DNA of 64,000 nucleotides from Bacillus salacetis (GCF_003581585.1 NZ_QXIR01000015.1:1-64000); one strand, 5' to 3'. Shown: positions 17,522-27,359, numbered from the stretch's first letter. Numbers and translations are program-made. Notes: generated by a model from the letters alone, not told the origin.

Positions 17522-17662
17522 ATGAGCAAAGAACATAATAAGAACAGAGGCACTAAAGCTCAAGCAGTCAACCCTCAGGGGTTTGCTCAAGACGGCACCA
17601 GGACTCCCGATCCTAAATCAAGGCTGGAAAACAGAGCTAAAAAGTCGAATACAAAGATTTAA
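17522..17662 (+). CDS. sspL: Small acid-soluble spore protein L
   Basis: 46 aa, too short for many gene finders. MSKEHNKNRGT at the start, a VNPQGFAQDG centre and the C-terminus ENRAKKSNTKI match SspL. It is a minor forespore protein. RBS GGAGGTG lies before the ATG. Only 41 bases separate the start codon from the end of MITE copy 5 (plus its target duplication), so the forespore promoter must lie in or beyond the insertion, or be very compact. Confidence 0.92.
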   Translation: MSKEHNKNRGTKAQAVNPQGFAQDGTRTPDPKSRLENRAKKSNTKI

Positions 17663-17674
17663 TACAACGTAGAA

Positions 17675-17725
17675 TAAAACAGGGATTTATCAGGGGCAAT
17701 CAACCCCTGATAAATCCCTGTTTTA
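17675..17725. terminator. Bidirectional terminator between sspL and ypcP
   Basis: A perfect 22-bp inverted repeat (left arm 17675-17696, right arm 17704-17725) with a 7-base loop and A/T tails on both sides, between convergent genes. Confidence 0.95.
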
Positions 17726-17735
17726 GCATACTTGC

Positions 17736-18638
17736 TCATGCGTGCTGGCTGAGCAAATGATCTTTTCCAATCAGGAACCGGCGCAAGGCCCTGAGTTCCA
17801 TTTCTTCCATTAACAAAACGGCTTCCGATGCAATCGATCCCCATTTTGCCGCTTCCATCTGAAACTCCAGAGGCACGTCGCATTTGATTTCAGCAAGCTG
17901 CCGTGAAAGATGAAGCATATCCAGATCTGCTTCGATTTTTTTCCTTTGTCCAGGTGTCAGAAGATGCAGGCTTTCCAGGATTCCCTGTATGTGCTGATGC
18001 TCCTGAATCAATTTTATGGCTGTCTTTTCCCCAATGCCTTTCACTCCAGGGTACCCGTCGCTGGTGTCTCCCATCAATGCTTTCACATCGATGAATTGCT
18101 CCGGTGTCAGTCCCTTTTCTTCTATGAAATACTCCTTGGTATAAGTCAGATAATTGCCAAATCCCTTTTTCAATAGAACCACATCGATATTATCGTCGAG
18201 CAGCTGAAGCAGATCCTGGTCGCCGCTCAAGATTGAAACTTTTGTGCTTTTTGGAGCACTCTTGGCAATTGTCCCTATACAGTCATCAGCCTCAAAGCCG
18301 CTCATGCCGATATTATAAAGGGCAAATCCTTCAGCAACCTCTTTTGCCAAATCAAATTGAGGAATCAATTCAACCGGGGGAGCATTTCGGTTCGCCTTGT
18401 AGTCTGAGTATATTTCATTTCTGAATGTCGCGCTTCCCATATCCCAGCAAACGGCCGTATGGGTGGGATTGATATGTTCTACAGCCATCAGCAGATGCTT
18501 CATGAAGCCCTGTACACCATTGGTAGGCTGTCCTTTTGAATTTATCATGAATTGTCCAGAAACAGCTGTTGCGAAAAATGAACGGAATAATAGTGCCATA
18601 CCATCGATCAATAATAGATGTTCATTGTGTTTTTCCAC
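17736..18638 (-). CDS. ypcP: YpcP 5'-3' exonuclease (FEN family)
   Basis: 300 aa, a stand-alone version of the DNA polymerase I 5' nuclease domain. Metal-binding acidic residues are in LLLIDGMALL, CWDMGSATFR, GFEADDCIG and LSGDQDLLQL; the H3TH region is MGDTSDGYPGVKGIGEKTA. It removes RNA primers and flaps, overlapping with PolA. The GTG at 18638 is chosen, with AAAGGAG eight bases upstream; the first in-frame GTG at 18659 lacks an RBS. Confidence 0.93.
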   Translation of the reverse strand: MEKHNEHLLLIDGMALLFRSFFATAVSGQFMINSKGQPTNGVQGFMKHLLMAVEHINPTHTAVCWDMGSATFRNEIYSDYKANRNAPPVELIPQFDLAKEVAEGFALYNIGMSGFEADDCIGTIAKSAPKSTKVSILSGDQDLLQLLDDNIDVVLLKKGFGNYLTYTKEYFIEEKGLTPEQFIDVKALMGDTSDGYPGVKGIGEKTAIKLIQEHQHIQGILESLHLLTPGQRKKIEADLDMLHLSRQLAEIKCDVPLEFQMEAAKWGSIASEAVLLMEEMELRALRRFLIGKDHLLSQHA

Positions 18639-18816
18639 AGTCATCACTCCTTTGTCCACTATGCATTATAACATATTTCAGTAATTTATTTTTTTGAAAT
18701 TCTTAGGAGGGACATTTATACCATTTGCAGCATCCTTTTCCCATAATAAAAACCATGAAGCCTTTTACTGAGTCATAATTCGGCTAAATCTATCAAAAGA
18801 GAATTCTAAACCAAAG

Positions 18817-18849
18817 GGAAGACCTGTTCCAATCAGGAACAGGTCTTCC
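18817..18849 (-). terminator. Hairpin terminator of the rhodanese gene
   Basis: A perfect 14-bp stem GGAAGACCTGTTCC / GGAACAGGTCTTCC with a 5-base loop. The following T run is weak. Confidence 0.65.
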
Positions 18850-18851
18850 TT

Positions 18852-19688
18852 CTAGTTTTCCTTTGTTTCCACTTCGTGTCCGTCGTAGGAAATCCAGTCG
18901 CTGTAGCTCCCCGGATAGAGCTTCGCCTTTTGATGGCCGGAAGACCATAAAGACAAGATATTGGGGACGGCTGTTACACCAGAGCCACAATATACGATAA
19001 GGGGCTTTTCTTTATCCAGGTGCTCCCACCTTCTATGCTGGTCTTCATCGGAAAGAAAGCGGCCATTTTCAAGTGCTTCCGTCCACTCATAATTTACAGC
19101 TCCAGGTATATGTCCGGGTACCTTATCGATAGGTTCTACCAATCCAAGGTAGCGGTTTCTTGACCTTGAATCAATAAGGATGCCTTCGGATTCCTTTCGT
19201 GAGACTTTCCTGACATCTTCGACTGTGGCAACCATGCCTTCATTCAAATGGGGAGCAAATTGTCCTATGTTATAATAAGGGACCTCTTTAGTAACAGGCA
19301 GATTGCGTTTTTTCCAGGCTGGGTATCCCCCGTTCAACACGAAGGCATCCCTGTGCCCGATATATTTCAAAAGCCACCAGCATCGTGAAGCAAACGCTTC
19401 CTCCCCGCCGTCATATATAACAACCACTGTGTCGTTCCCGATTCCTGCCTTTTCGAGTTTGGAAACAAACTCTTCAATCTTCGGAAGGGGATGCCTTCCG
19501 CCATGCTCCTTAACCTTTCCAGACAAATCTTCTTCCAAATCAAAATAAACCGCTCCAGGAATATGGTCTTGTTCATATTTCCTTTTACCATAGTCAGGCT
19601 CATCAAGTTTATAGCGGCAGTCTATAACCCTGACTTCTCCGCTCAAATAATTCATCTCCAGCCAGGAAATCTCTTTAGTGTTCTCCAT
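18852..19688 (-). CDS. Two-domain rhodanese sulfurtransferase
   Basis: About 278 aa. Domain 1 (ISWLEMNYLSGEVRVIDCRY ...) is inactive-type; domain 2 carries the catalytic loop VYCGSGVTA (about residues 235-243). CGSGVTA is the loop found in TST/3-mercaptopyruvate sulfurtransferases. It moves sulfur to thiophilic acceptors in the cytoplasm. The ATG at 19688 is favoured over 19700, which directly abuts AAGGAGG. It overlaps the upstream gene by 14 bases, so it lies in the dynA operon. Confidence 0.9.
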   Translation of the reverse strand: MENTKEISWLEMNYLSGEVRVIDCRYKLDEPDYGKRKYEQDHIPGAVYFDLEEDLSGKVKEHGGRHPLPKIEEFVSKLEKAGIGNDTVVVIYDGGEEAFASRCWWLLKYIGHRDAFVLNGGYPAWKKRNLPVTKEVPYYNIGQFAPHLNEGMVATVEDVRKVSRKESEGILIDSRSRNRYLGLVEPIDKVPGHIPGAVNYEWTEALENGRFLSDEDQHRRWEHLDKEKPLIVYCGSGVTAVPNILSLWSSGHQKAKLYPGSYSDWISYDGHEVETKEN

Positions 19689-19884
19689 TATCCCTGTCAT
19701 CCTCCTTTTTCATCAGCTTCCTGATATGATCTTTTGGATTCCAGCAATTGAATTGATACTCGGGCTTGGTTTCAAAACCAAGCCGTTTACAATGATAAAG
19801 CATTTTTCCATCCATTCTTTCCGCTGAGAAGTGTCTGCAGGTGGCACAAGCATGATAACGGCTGTCCTTCATCTTCTTATCCAT
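19675..19884 (-). CDS. Small cysteine-rich protein in the dynA operon
   Basis: 69 aa. Four cysteines in the order CATCRHF ... YHCKR ... FNCWN suggest a small zinc-binding knuckle. It follows dynA by a few bases and overlaps the rhodanese gene. I do not recognise the family with certainty; it may correspond by position to B. subtilis ypbS. Confidence 0.65.
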   Translation of the reverse strand: MDKKMKDSRYHACATCRHFSAERMDGKMLYHCKRLGFETKPEYQFNCWNPKDHIRKLMKKEDDRDNGEH

Positions 19885-19889
19885 CACTC

Positions 19890-22800
19890 TTACCGGTTAA
19901 CTGACAGCCTTGCATAGATATTTTTCCAGCTCTGCAGATTTTCGCTTGATTTCAATGCATCGAGCCATGAATCGATTTGTGCCGCAGACTCTGCTAATAC
20001 CTCTTTTGTCATCCTTGAATGTTCTTTTTCCAGGAATTCCACCGCCCAATCAGTGATTTGCTGCTTGGAGTGTGACAAATAGTCATCCGCTGGTTCTTGA
20101 AGAGTTTCGTTCAGCTTTTCCGCCATCTTTTTCTTGCCGTTATTTTCGAAAAAATCCCTTTGGTTCCTGAAGTCTTTCATCACTGGCTGGAAACGTTCTC
20201 TTTCTATAGTTGAGAACGCATTTGAAAAGCTTATTTCCGATGGCCTTCCGTATTCATAGGGAGTGAATACCAGGTTCCCTTCCATCTTGTTTATCTTTTC
20301 GCTATACATTTCAAATTGTGAAATCAATTTCTTTTCAGCAAATTTCTCTGCTCTTAATGTCGTTGCACGCATTTCCTGTGCAAAATCGAATCCCAAGGAT
20401 TCCAGCAGTTCTTCCAATGCTGCTTGCAATGCTGCTTGCAATGCTGCTTTTGCTGAAGAATGCTGTGAGAAAACAGCAGGATGGAATGCTTCTTTGAAGA
20501 AGTCTGAAAAGCGAAGAAACACTCTTTGTTTCACATAATGAATCAATTCTTTTATTTCCTGTGAAACACGAAGCTTAAGGCTTTCAGGGGCTTCGCCATT
20601 CAGGAAAGAATGAATCTTTTCTTTTAACTCCTGCAATTCCTCTATTCTTGCATCGCGTTTTCTTTTATCGAGGGAAGAGTTCTCAATCAGAGTCTTCAAG
20701 CGGTCAAGGCCTCTATTCCATTCTGCTTCTGCAGACTGCGCAGCAATCAATTTCAACTCTCCGTCAATGAATGTATCAAAGTCCTTCTTGAAAGATTCTA
20801 TTCCGGAATCGATTCTGTTTTCCTGCTCCATCGCCTGTTTAGAGGATACCCCGAAAATACGCGGAAAACGGATCCCGTATTCCACCAGCTGCCCTTGAAC
20901 GTAATCGATGACATCCTGTTTCTCTTCCTGGTCCTTTGCTAAATCGACAGCATTTACTATGAAAAACATTTTATCAAGCTCAAAGGCATCTTTTACCCTT
21001 CCAAGCTGAATGAGGAATTCACGGTCCGCTTTTGCAAATGCATGATTATAATAGGTTACGAACAGGATTGCATCCGAGTTTTTTATATATTGGAAAGCGA
21101 CACCGGTATGCCGGGCATTGATGGAATCAGCACCCGGTGTATCCACGAGGGTGATTCCCTGCCTAGTGATCGGAGAGTCATAGAATAGGTCAATGGACTC
21201 TACATAACATGACTGGCTCTCATTTGCTACAAATCCCCTGAATCCTTCCAGGTTGACCTTCAATACTTCTCCAAGCTGTGAATGATAATCTTTGTATCCT
21301 TTTAAAAATGCGGCAAGAAAGGAAAGGTGGATCTTTTCTTTTCCTTCTCCATCATTCCTTTTCAACAGATCAGGAATACGCTGTGCTGCCGACTCCAGGG
21401 ATTCAGCTTGCTCCCCAAACACCTTCATTGAATTCTTGACGTCGATCAACATCTGCTGTTCTGTCTTCAGGTACACCAGCGCCGTTTCGTGTTTGTTCCC
21501 ATCCATCGGCGGCCTGATGCGGTTTATGGAGGCTGTGGTCGGATTCGGGCTTACAGGCAGCACTTTACTTCCGAGAAGCGCATTGGCAAAGGAGGACTTA
21601 CCAGCGCTGAATGCGCCAAATAAGGCAATCGTGAAATGCTGGTCCTGCAGTCTTTCCGCTTTCCTCTTCAATACTTGTGCAGTCTGCTTCAAACCCTGGA
21701 TTTCCTCGTAGCTCTCCGCCATTTCGTTCAGGCGGTCAATCAATGGTTCCATTGCGATTTGCTGGTTTTCACTCTCATTACCGACGGCTTCTGTTTCAGC
21801 AATGGGAGCTGACTCTTGCTGGATTTCTTCTTTTTTCCCAGCATCGGAGTACAGGATATATTCATTCTCGTTTTCTTCCCACTTATCTTCCCATCCAATG
21901 ACGGTCTCATCGGAATTCACATTTACCGTATCTTCTACGACGCTTTGCAGGTTGCTGGTCTTGATTTCTACGTCTTCTTTATAAAAATCCAGTTCTTTAA
22001 GGGCATCCGCTTTTTCTTTGATCAGCTTATATTGTTCTGCAAGCGCTTCATTTTCTTCGGTTTTTTCTAACCCCACAAGTTCCGTCAGCTGCAGCTTCAA
22101 GCTCTCTGTCTCTCTCCGGGCCTTCCTCTTTATTCTTCCTGCCAGCTCCTCACAATAATTCAATACATACTCGCCTGTCACCCTGGCACCTGTTCTTGCC
22201 GTCTCTTTAAGATCGGATTCTGTCAACTCGACTGTCAGGCCTTCAGAATCGGCCAAAAGGCCCTCATCATGGAATCCTGCCTGCTTCATTACGAGACTGC
22301 CCAACCCTCTAAGATGCCACTCAAGCTGGGACTCAATTTTGCTATTTAGATCCTTCAGAAATTCATGGGCCCGCTGAATTCTCTCTTCTTCTGTCTTCTT
22401 CTTTGAAAAGAACATCCCTACTTTGAAGTCATCCTGGAGGGACTCAAGATACCTTTTGGCCAGTTCCCTCGTTTCAAAAGGCATTAAATAGGCATTATCA
22501 AGGATTTTTTCTCTTTCTTCCTCGAAGGTTTGTATATATGATTGTGAATTGTTTTCAGCGATTTTCTCCCGTAACTTGACTTCTTTTTCAATGATTGAGT
22601 CTGCATTTTCTACATCTTCCGTGGAGATTACCCTTGAGAGTGAATCCTGCTGTTCCTTTAAATTGTCTTTCAGCCATTTTTGGTGATCGCTGACCAGCCG
22701 GCTGATCCCTGCTGAGAAAGATCGCTGCAGAAGCTCATCTTTATGTTGAAATTGGCTGTTAATTAAATCCCTGACTTCAGAAAACTCATTATGCGGGTTG

Positions 22801-23540
22801 TTTTGATCCCTTAATGATGTGAAAAAGATCCTTTCTGGTTCCACCTGCCAGGCTGCAAAAGATTCTGACACAGAATTCTTGAAATGTTCAAAAGATAATT
22901 CTTCCTCATCATGCTTATCAATCTGATTCACTATCAGATACAGACGGACGCCATGCTCTGCAAGCTCCCGGGTATACTCAAAATTCAACTGTGACTGTAC
23001 ATGATTGTAATCCATCACATAGAACACGATATCCGCCAGGTGAAGTGCAGACTCGGTGGAAATACGGTGGGCGTCATCCGTACTGTCCACCCCCGGAGTA
23101 TCGAGCACAGTCACTCCGTCGGGAAGCTTTGAATCCTTTTTACCGATTTCGATACTTTGAACATTTTCCCCGTCTTTGCAGTATCTTTTTACAATATTAA
23201 AATCATACGCTCCGTCAAAAAGGACCGGCTGCTTATCATGATAATGAACCTTGGCGAAATCAGAATCAGCCTTGTGGAGCCTCACCAGGTTTGCCGAGGT
23301 TGGAATAGGGCTTGACGGCAGCAATTCCTCTCCTGCCAATGCATTGATCATGGTCGATTTGCCTGCGGAAAAATGACCGCAGAAGCCGGCGATGAATTCA
23401 TTTTTCCAGAACTTATGTGCAAGCAGTTCTGCTTTGGATGCCGCCTCCATGTCACCGCTTTCCCTCAGGGTTTCATATAAAGAGGCGAGCTTATTTATTT
23501 TCTCATCAAATGTTGTCTTTGTTTGTGATAGCGATTGCAA
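19890..23540 (-). CDS. dynA: Bacterial dynamin DynA (YpbR)
   Basis: 1216 aa, with two dynamin GTPase modules in one chain. Module 1: P loop GHFSAGKST (about residue 55), DTPGVDS and the NKxD-like VNQIDKHD. Module 2: P loop GAFSAGKSS (about 640), DTPGADS and VNAVDLAK. Each is followed by long coiled-coil stalk segments. In B. subtilis DynA tethers and fuses membranes and helps the cell survive pore-forming attack. The TTG start at 23540 has GGGGAAGG upstream. A short triplicated GCTTGCAATGCT stretch (about 20418-20450) encodes an alanine-rich AALQAALQAAL repeat. Confidence 0.95.
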   Translation of the reverse strand: MQSLSQTKTTFDEKINKLASLYETLRESGDMEAASKAELLAHKFWKNEFIAGFCGHFSAGKSTMINALAGEELLPSSPIPTSANLVRLHKADSDFAKVHYHDKQPVLFDGAYDFNIVKRYCKDGENVQSIEIGKKDSKLPDGVTVLDTPGVDSTDDAHRISTESALHLADIVFYVMDYNHVQSQLNFEYTRELAEHGVRLYLIVNQIDKHDEEELSFEHFKNSVSESFAAWQVEPERIFFTSLRDQNNPHNEFSEVRDLINSQFQHKDELLQRSFSAGISRLVSDHQKWLKDNLKEQQDSLSRVISTEDVENADSIIEKEVKLREKIAENNSQSYIQTFEEEREKILDNAYLMPFETRELAKRYLESLQDDFKVGMFFSKKKTEEERIQRAHEFLKDLNSKIESQLEWHLRGLGSLVMKQAGFHDEGLLADSEGLTVELTESDLKETARTGARVTGEYVLNYCEELAGRIKRKARRETESLKLQLTELVGLEKTEENEALAEQYKLIKEKADALKELDFYKEDVEIKTSNLQSVVEDTVNVNSDETVIGWEDKWEENENEYILYSDAGKKEEIQQESAPIAETEAVGNESENQQIAMEPLIDRLNEMAESYEEIQGLKQTAQVLKRKAERLQDQHFTIALFGAFSAGKSSFANALLGSKVLPVSPNPTTASINRIRPPMDGNKHETALVYLKTEQQMLIDVKNSMKVFGEQAESLESAAQRIPDLLKRNDGEGKEKIHLSFLAAFLKGYKDYHSQLGEVLKVNLEGFRGFVANESQSCYVESIDLFYDSPITRQGITLVDTPGADSINARHTGVAFQYIKNSDAILFVTYYNHAFAKADREFLIQLGRVKDAFELDKMFFIVNAVDLAKDQEEKQDVIDYVQGQLVEYGIRFPRIFGVSSKQAMEQENRIDSGIESFKKDFDTFIDGELKLIAAQSAEAEWNRGLDRLKTLIENSSLDKRKRDARIEELQELKEKIHSFLNGEAPESLKLRVSQEIKELIHYVKQRVFLRFSDFFKEAFHPAVFSQHSSAKAALQAALQAALEELLESLGFDFAQEMRATTLRAEKFAEKKLISQFEMYSEKINKMEGNLVFTPYEYGRPSEISFSNAFSTIERERFQPVMKDFRNQRDFFENNGKKKMAEKLNETLQEPADDYLSHSKQQITDWAVEFLEKEHSRMTKEVLAESAAQIDSWLDALKSSENLQSWKNIYARLSVNR

Positions 23541-23654
23541 ACGAACCTTCCCCTTACACCGTTAAATTATATTGATCATTTTTATGCCAAGTTTATTTTA
23601 TCTTATTATTCACTCCATTCCTATTAAAACATAGCTGAAAATGGAACCTTGCCA

Positions 23655-23706
23655 CAAAAAAAGGACTCAACATTCAAGCTGGTCCTTGAACGTTCAGTCC
23701 TTTTTT
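23655..23706 (-). terminator. Terminator downstream of small membrane gene
   Basis: AAAAAAGGACT...TTCAAG / CTTGAA...AGTCCTTTTTT stem-loop on both strands; on the minus strand it ends the gene at 23719-23883. Confidence 0.85.
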
Positions 23707-23718
23707 GGAAGCAATCCA

Positions 23719-23883
23719 TTACCTTTCATAGACTGGAATTAAATCTGATGACTGTTCTCCAGCCGTCTTTCCTTCAGAAGCAGTTACTGCTGTCTTGCTT
23801 TTGGATACAAATGTATTCGTCAATACGTACTTCATTAACAAGCCGTATACCACTGCTGTCAGGACAACCAATAACAAAATCAT
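23719..23883 (-). CDS. Small single-pass membrane protein
   Basis: 54 aa. It starts MILLLVVLTAVVYGLLMKYV, one transmembrane helix, followed by a short polar Ser/Thr/Lys-rich tail. AGGGG lies eight bases before the ATG, and a strong terminator follows. No family recognised. Confidence 0.6.
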   Translation of the reverse strand: MILLLVVLTAVVYGLLMKYVLTNTFVSKSKTAVTASEGKTAGEQSSDLIPVYER

Positions 23884-23981
23884 GCCGGAAACCCCTGCCT
23901 TTCATGCCCGTCTTGAGAATAATTTTCATCTTCAATTAGAATTTTATCAAAAGTGATAATCATTTTCAATACTTTGTTTTA

Positions 23982-24150
23982 TGCGCTTTCCGTAAACTTC
24001 GCTGCTAAGTAATATGAAGTTCAAAAGATATCCTGGTAATTAGCATCAAAACCCCGGAGCATCATAGAAAAGAACAGATCTTTTTTTCGAGAGTAAAACC
24101 TTGTAATACAGGGGAAAAATCCGGCACTCGGAACCTTTCCGGAAACAACC
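23982..24150 (-). mobile_element. MITE-like repeat, copy 6 (one end truncated)
   Basis: About 169 bp, reverse orientation. It begins TGCGCTTTCCGTAAACTTCG; the other end stops at GGAAACAACC, lacking the last 15 or so bases. Flanks TTGTTTTA (23974-23981) and ATGTTTTA (24151-24158) match at 7 of 8 positions. It lies at the 3' end of ypbQ. Confidence 0.8.
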
Positions 24151-24165
24151 ATGTTTTACAATCAT

Positions 24166-24732
24166 TCAATCAATTTCCCCTTTTTTGATAACAGGGATAA
24201 ACCGTTGCTTCCCCTGGTGTATTTCGTGATAGTCGGTAGTATCCGCCAACGCTCTCTCTTCAACAGGTATACGTATCGATAATATAAATTGATTGAGCAG
24301 AGCAAAGATAAAAAGTGTCCAATAGGCATTGAAGATCAATGGTATCACAATCAGCTCGACTGTCACTATAAGATAATTGGGATGTTTAATGAATTTGTAT
24401 GGACCTTTTGCAATGATATCAGCCTGCGGCAAAACGATGATCTTTGTGTTCCAGTAACGTCCAAGAGAGGCAATCACCCAAACCCTTCCTGCCTGGGCAG
24501 CCAGAAAAAGGATAAATAATGAAGGCCAATACTCATTGAGCTCCTGCCGCCCCACTGACTGTTCCGCCAGCAGGGAAGTAAAGAACAGCAAATGGATCAG
24601 TACCATCAACCTATAATGGTTTTGACCGTACTCCCTGGCCCCCTTTGCCTTCATCCACTTTTCATTTCGTTTCGCAATGATCAATTCGACCAATCGCTGA
24701 ATGGCGATCACCGAAAACAATAAGTAAAACAT
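24166..24732 (-). CDS. ypbQ: YpbQ isoprenylcysteine carboxyl methyltransferase-like protein
   Basis: About 188 aa membrane protein with five hydrophobic segments. The ICMT/DUF1295-like C-terminal signature is GPYKFIKHPNYLIV then PVEERAL. In B. subtilis the homologue methylates alkylpyrones made by BpsA. The start overlaps the bpsA stop (TGATG); GAGGTGG lies five bases upstream. Confidence 0.88.
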   Translation of the reverse strand: MFYLLFSVIAIQRLVELIIAKRNEKWMKAKGAREYGQNHYRLMVLIHLLFFTSLLAEQSVGRQELNEYWPSLFILFLAAQAGRVWVIASLGRYWNTKIIVLPQADIIAKGPYKFIKHPNYLIVTVELIVIPLIFNAYWTLFIFALLNQFILSIRIPVEERALADTTDYHEIHQGKQRFIPVIKKGEID

Positions 24733-25805
24733 CATTCCCACCTCATTAGCAGTAATTCTGAACTGAATCCGGGGCCAAGCGCCACACCCAGTCCTATTTC
24801 TCCAGGTTGAGCAGCTTTAGTTAAGTGATCCTTTAGTACATATTGAATTGTGGCAGACGACATATTCCCGAACCTTCTCAAGATTTCTCTTGAACTATCA
24901 AGGAGCTTGGGATCGAGTCCCAGAGAAGAGCCGTACGCATCCAATACTTTTTTTCCTCCTGGGTGAGCTATGAAGTGTTTGATGTCCCCTAAAGATAAAT
25001 CATAGTGCATCAAAAGTTTCTCCACGTTCGGCTTTAGCCAGCTTTCAACGATGGCAGGTATGTCCTTAGAGAACACGACGAAAAGTCCATCATCTTTGAC
25101 ATCCCACCCCATTACATCCAATGAATTTTTCATTGTAGTCGATTGGGTTCCAAAAATCGCAGGAAGCGGTCTGTTCACGACTTTCAATACAGGGCTGTCA
25201 TCTCCACAGACCAAGGTGCAAGCTGTCCCATCAGCAAACAGGGAGGTCCCTATCAAGTTGCTTTTTGACCTGTCACCATGTTGAAATGTCAAAGAGCAGA
25301 GTTCTACCGTCAAAACAAGCACATTCGCTTTTGGGAAAGCGAGGCAGTATTCATACGCTCTAGAAAGTCCGCTCGCCCCTCCCGCACACCCGAGACCCCA
25401 AATGGGGATCCTTTTAACCTGTTCCGGAAAAGGAAGGTTGTTCATGATCCTGGCCTCAAGGCTTGGAGTCGCAAGCCCGGTTGAACAAACGGTTATAATC
25501 GCATCAATATTTTCGTAGTCAACTGAGGGGCTATTTTCGATACATTTCCGTACTGCTTCTGTTCCTAATTCAACGGCATTACTAATAAATGAATCATTTT
25601 TTTCCTGGAAGGACCTCGTACGCTTGAACCACTCCAAATCATGGACGAAATGTCTCGCTTCGATGTCGCCGTTCTGAAAAACAGGCATCAGCCGTTTAAT
25701 ATCCCGGAAGCTTTCCGAAAATAAGTTCTCTGCAAAAATGGCTGCTTCAGCCTGTTTTACACAATAGGGAGGAATAGCAGTTTCAACATTCACTATTTTA
25801 GGCAT
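24732..25805 (-). CDS. bpsA: BpsA type III polyketide synthase
   Basis: 357 aa, chalcone-synthase fold. The Cys-His-Asn catalytic triad is visible in WGLGCAGGASG, HFIAHPGGKK and GNMSSATI. The B. subtilis enzyme condenses long-chain acyl-CoA with malonyl-CoA into alkylpyrones. RBS AAGGAGAG. It is translationally coupled to ypbQ, giving a two-gene lipid pathway. Confidence 0.95.
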   Translation of the reverse strand: MPKIVNVETAIPPYCVKQAEAAIFAENLFSESFRDIKRLMPVFQNGDIEARHFVHDLEWFKRTRSFQEKNDSFISNAVELGTEAVRKCIENSPSVDYENIDAIITVCSTGLATPSLEARIMNNLPFPEQVKRIPIWGLGCAGGASGLSRAYEYCLAFPKANVLVLTVELCSLTFQHGDRSKSNLIGTSLFADGTACTLVCGDDSPVLKVVNRPLPAIFGTQSTTMKNSLDVMGWDVKDDGLFVVFSKDIPAIVESWLKPNVEKLLMHYDLSLGDIKHFIAHPGGKKVLDAYGSSLGLDPKLLDSSREILRRFGNMSSATIQYVLKDHLTKAAQPGEIGLGVALGPGFSSELLLMRWE

Positions 25806-26061
25806 CCAAATCTCTCCTTACATCAGTAAGGATATCTTTTCCATTTCAGAAAGATTCATTCATTTTTCTACGAGCAAAAAATTAAACAGATTGCTGTTGG
25901 TGTCGATAAAAGGAATGTAATCATTTTTACTCATGATCGCTATGAGTCATAAGGACCAAACAAGCTTCAAACCGGGTTATTCGATTGGCGAAAATTCAAA
26001 ACAATCATTCTTTATACCCTGTTTCTATGCTAAGATTAAAAAAAATACTGGAGGAACTGAC

Positions 26062-26520
26062 ATGACTACTACAACAAAAAGTGTTACCGATATTTTAAAT
26101 GGTACGATTCAGTCTATTAAATCGGTCATTCCCCTCCCTGTAAAAGTTGATCAGCCTTCACTTATTACTGAGCCGGTGAAAATACATAGTATGGGCGTTC
26201 TGATCGGGCTTACCGGCGACATTCGGGGACAAATCATTATTGATGGGCATGTTGAAGACTTTCAAGGTCTCGGGGCTTCCATGTTCGGAATGCCGCTTGA
26301 AGGGGAAATGCTGGAATCCTTTGCAGGGGAACTCGGCAACATGATAGCCGGGAACCTTTCAACCCACATCTCCCAATTGGGCCATTCAATGGATATCACA
26401 CCGCCAACTGTCATCGTCGGTGAATCGAAGTTATCCGGATTTGACAGAGCCCTGAGGCTGCCACTTTCGTTAGAGAACGTTGGTAAATTCATCGTTGTCA
26501 TAATGGTGGATACCGCCTGA
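26062..26520 (+). CDS. CheX-like phosphatase-domain protein
   Basis: 152 aa. The CheC/CheX active-site spacing E-x2-N is seen in FAGELGNMIAGNLS (about residues 88-101). GVLIGLTGDIRGQIIIDG forms the core strands. Such proteins dephosphorylate CheY-P or related receivers. It stands alone, away from chemotaxis genes. RBS TGGAGGA precedes the ATG at 26062; the open frame runs upstream without a better start. Confidence 0.85.
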   Translation: MTTTTKSVTDILNGTIQSIKSVIPLPVKVDQPSLITEPVKIHSMGVLIGLTGDIRGQIIIDGHVEDFQGLGASMFGMPLEGEMLESFAGELGNMIAGNLSTHISQLGHSMDITPPTVIVGESKLSGFDRALRLPLSLENVGKFIVVIMVDTA

Positions 26521-26530
26521 TTTCCTTGGC

Positions 26531-26575
26531 AAAGAGAGAAGGCCTGCCGCTCTTGCTGGCAGGCCTTCTCTCTTT
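26531..26575. terminator. Bidirectional terminator, CheX-like gene and SDR
   Basis: A perfect 18-bp stem AAAGAGAGAAGGCCTGCC / GGCAGGCCTTCTCTCTTT with a 9-base loop between convergent genes. Confidence 0.95.
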
Positions 26576-26588
26576 GTTTATTCAACTA

Positions 26589-27359
26589 TTAAAATCCCTG
26601 AATGGTCATTCCTCCATCTACGAAGAGTGTCTGTCCTGTGACATAATTACCTGCATTTGATGCAAGGAATACTGCGGGACCTACCAGCTCTTCCAGTTCC
26701 CCAACCCTTTGAAGAGGTGTAACCGCCAAAATATCACTGACATACTGCTCGTCCTGCAGGAGCTTTTCTGTAAGCGGGGTTTTAAAATACCAAGGCCCAA
26801 TACTGTTCACATTGATGTTATATTTGCCCCATTCAAAAGCAAGAACTTTTGTCATCTGAATCAATGCAGCTTTTGTAGCAGCATACACAACACCTGTCCG
26901 AAGTGCAACATGGCCGGCAACCGAAGCAATCGTGATGATTTTTCCGCTGTTCTGCTCTTTCATGATCTTTCCTGTTTCCTGGCTCATCATGAATGCTGAC
27001 TTCAAGTTGGTATCCATGATTTTCTGCCATTCCTCGTCCGTCACATCAAAAGCTTGCGAGCGGATATTCATGCCTGCATTGTTGACAAGGATGTCTATGG
27101 CTCCTGCCTGTTCCTTAACACTAGCAACAGCCCTTTCAACCTCTTCCCTGGACGTGACATCTGTGCTGATTATGTAAGCATTTCTCCCTGTCTTTTCGAT
27201 ATGTGAGGCTGTTTCCTTCAAATCTTCCTCTGTCCTGGATAAAAGCGCAACATCAGCTCCAGCCTCTGCCATACCGATTGCAATCGCGCGTCCGATGCCT
27301 CTCCCTGCACCTGTAACAATCGCGGTTTTCCCTTTTAACTCAAATGAGGGTAAAAACAT
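26589..27359 (-). CDS. SDR family oxidoreductase
   Basis: 256 aa classical short-chain dehydrogenase. NAD(P) loop TGAGRGIGRA, NNAGM motif, and catalytic Ser plus YAATK (Y-x3-K). A FabG/gluconate-dehydrogenase-like enzyme; substrate unknown. The ATG at 27359 has AAAGGGGAG upstream. Confidence 0.9.
   Translation of the reverse strand: MFLPSFELKGKTAIVTGAGRGIGRAIAIGMAEAGADVALLSRTEEDLKETASHIEKTGRNAYIISTDVTSREEVERAVASVKEQAGAIDILVNNAGMNIRSQAFDVTDEEWQKIMDTNLKSAFMMSQETGKIMKEQNSGKIITIASVAGHVALRTGVVYAATKAALIQMTKVLAFEWGKYNINVNSIGPWYFKTPLTEKLLQDEQYVSDILAVTPLQRVGELEELVGPAVFLASNAGNYVTGQTLFVDGGMTIQGF

Noticed and set aside
23649-23939. 96-aa plus-strand open frame between dynA and ypbQ
   Set aside because: It begins inside a terminator, lacks an RBS and runs opposite the better-supported 54-aa membrane protein gene.
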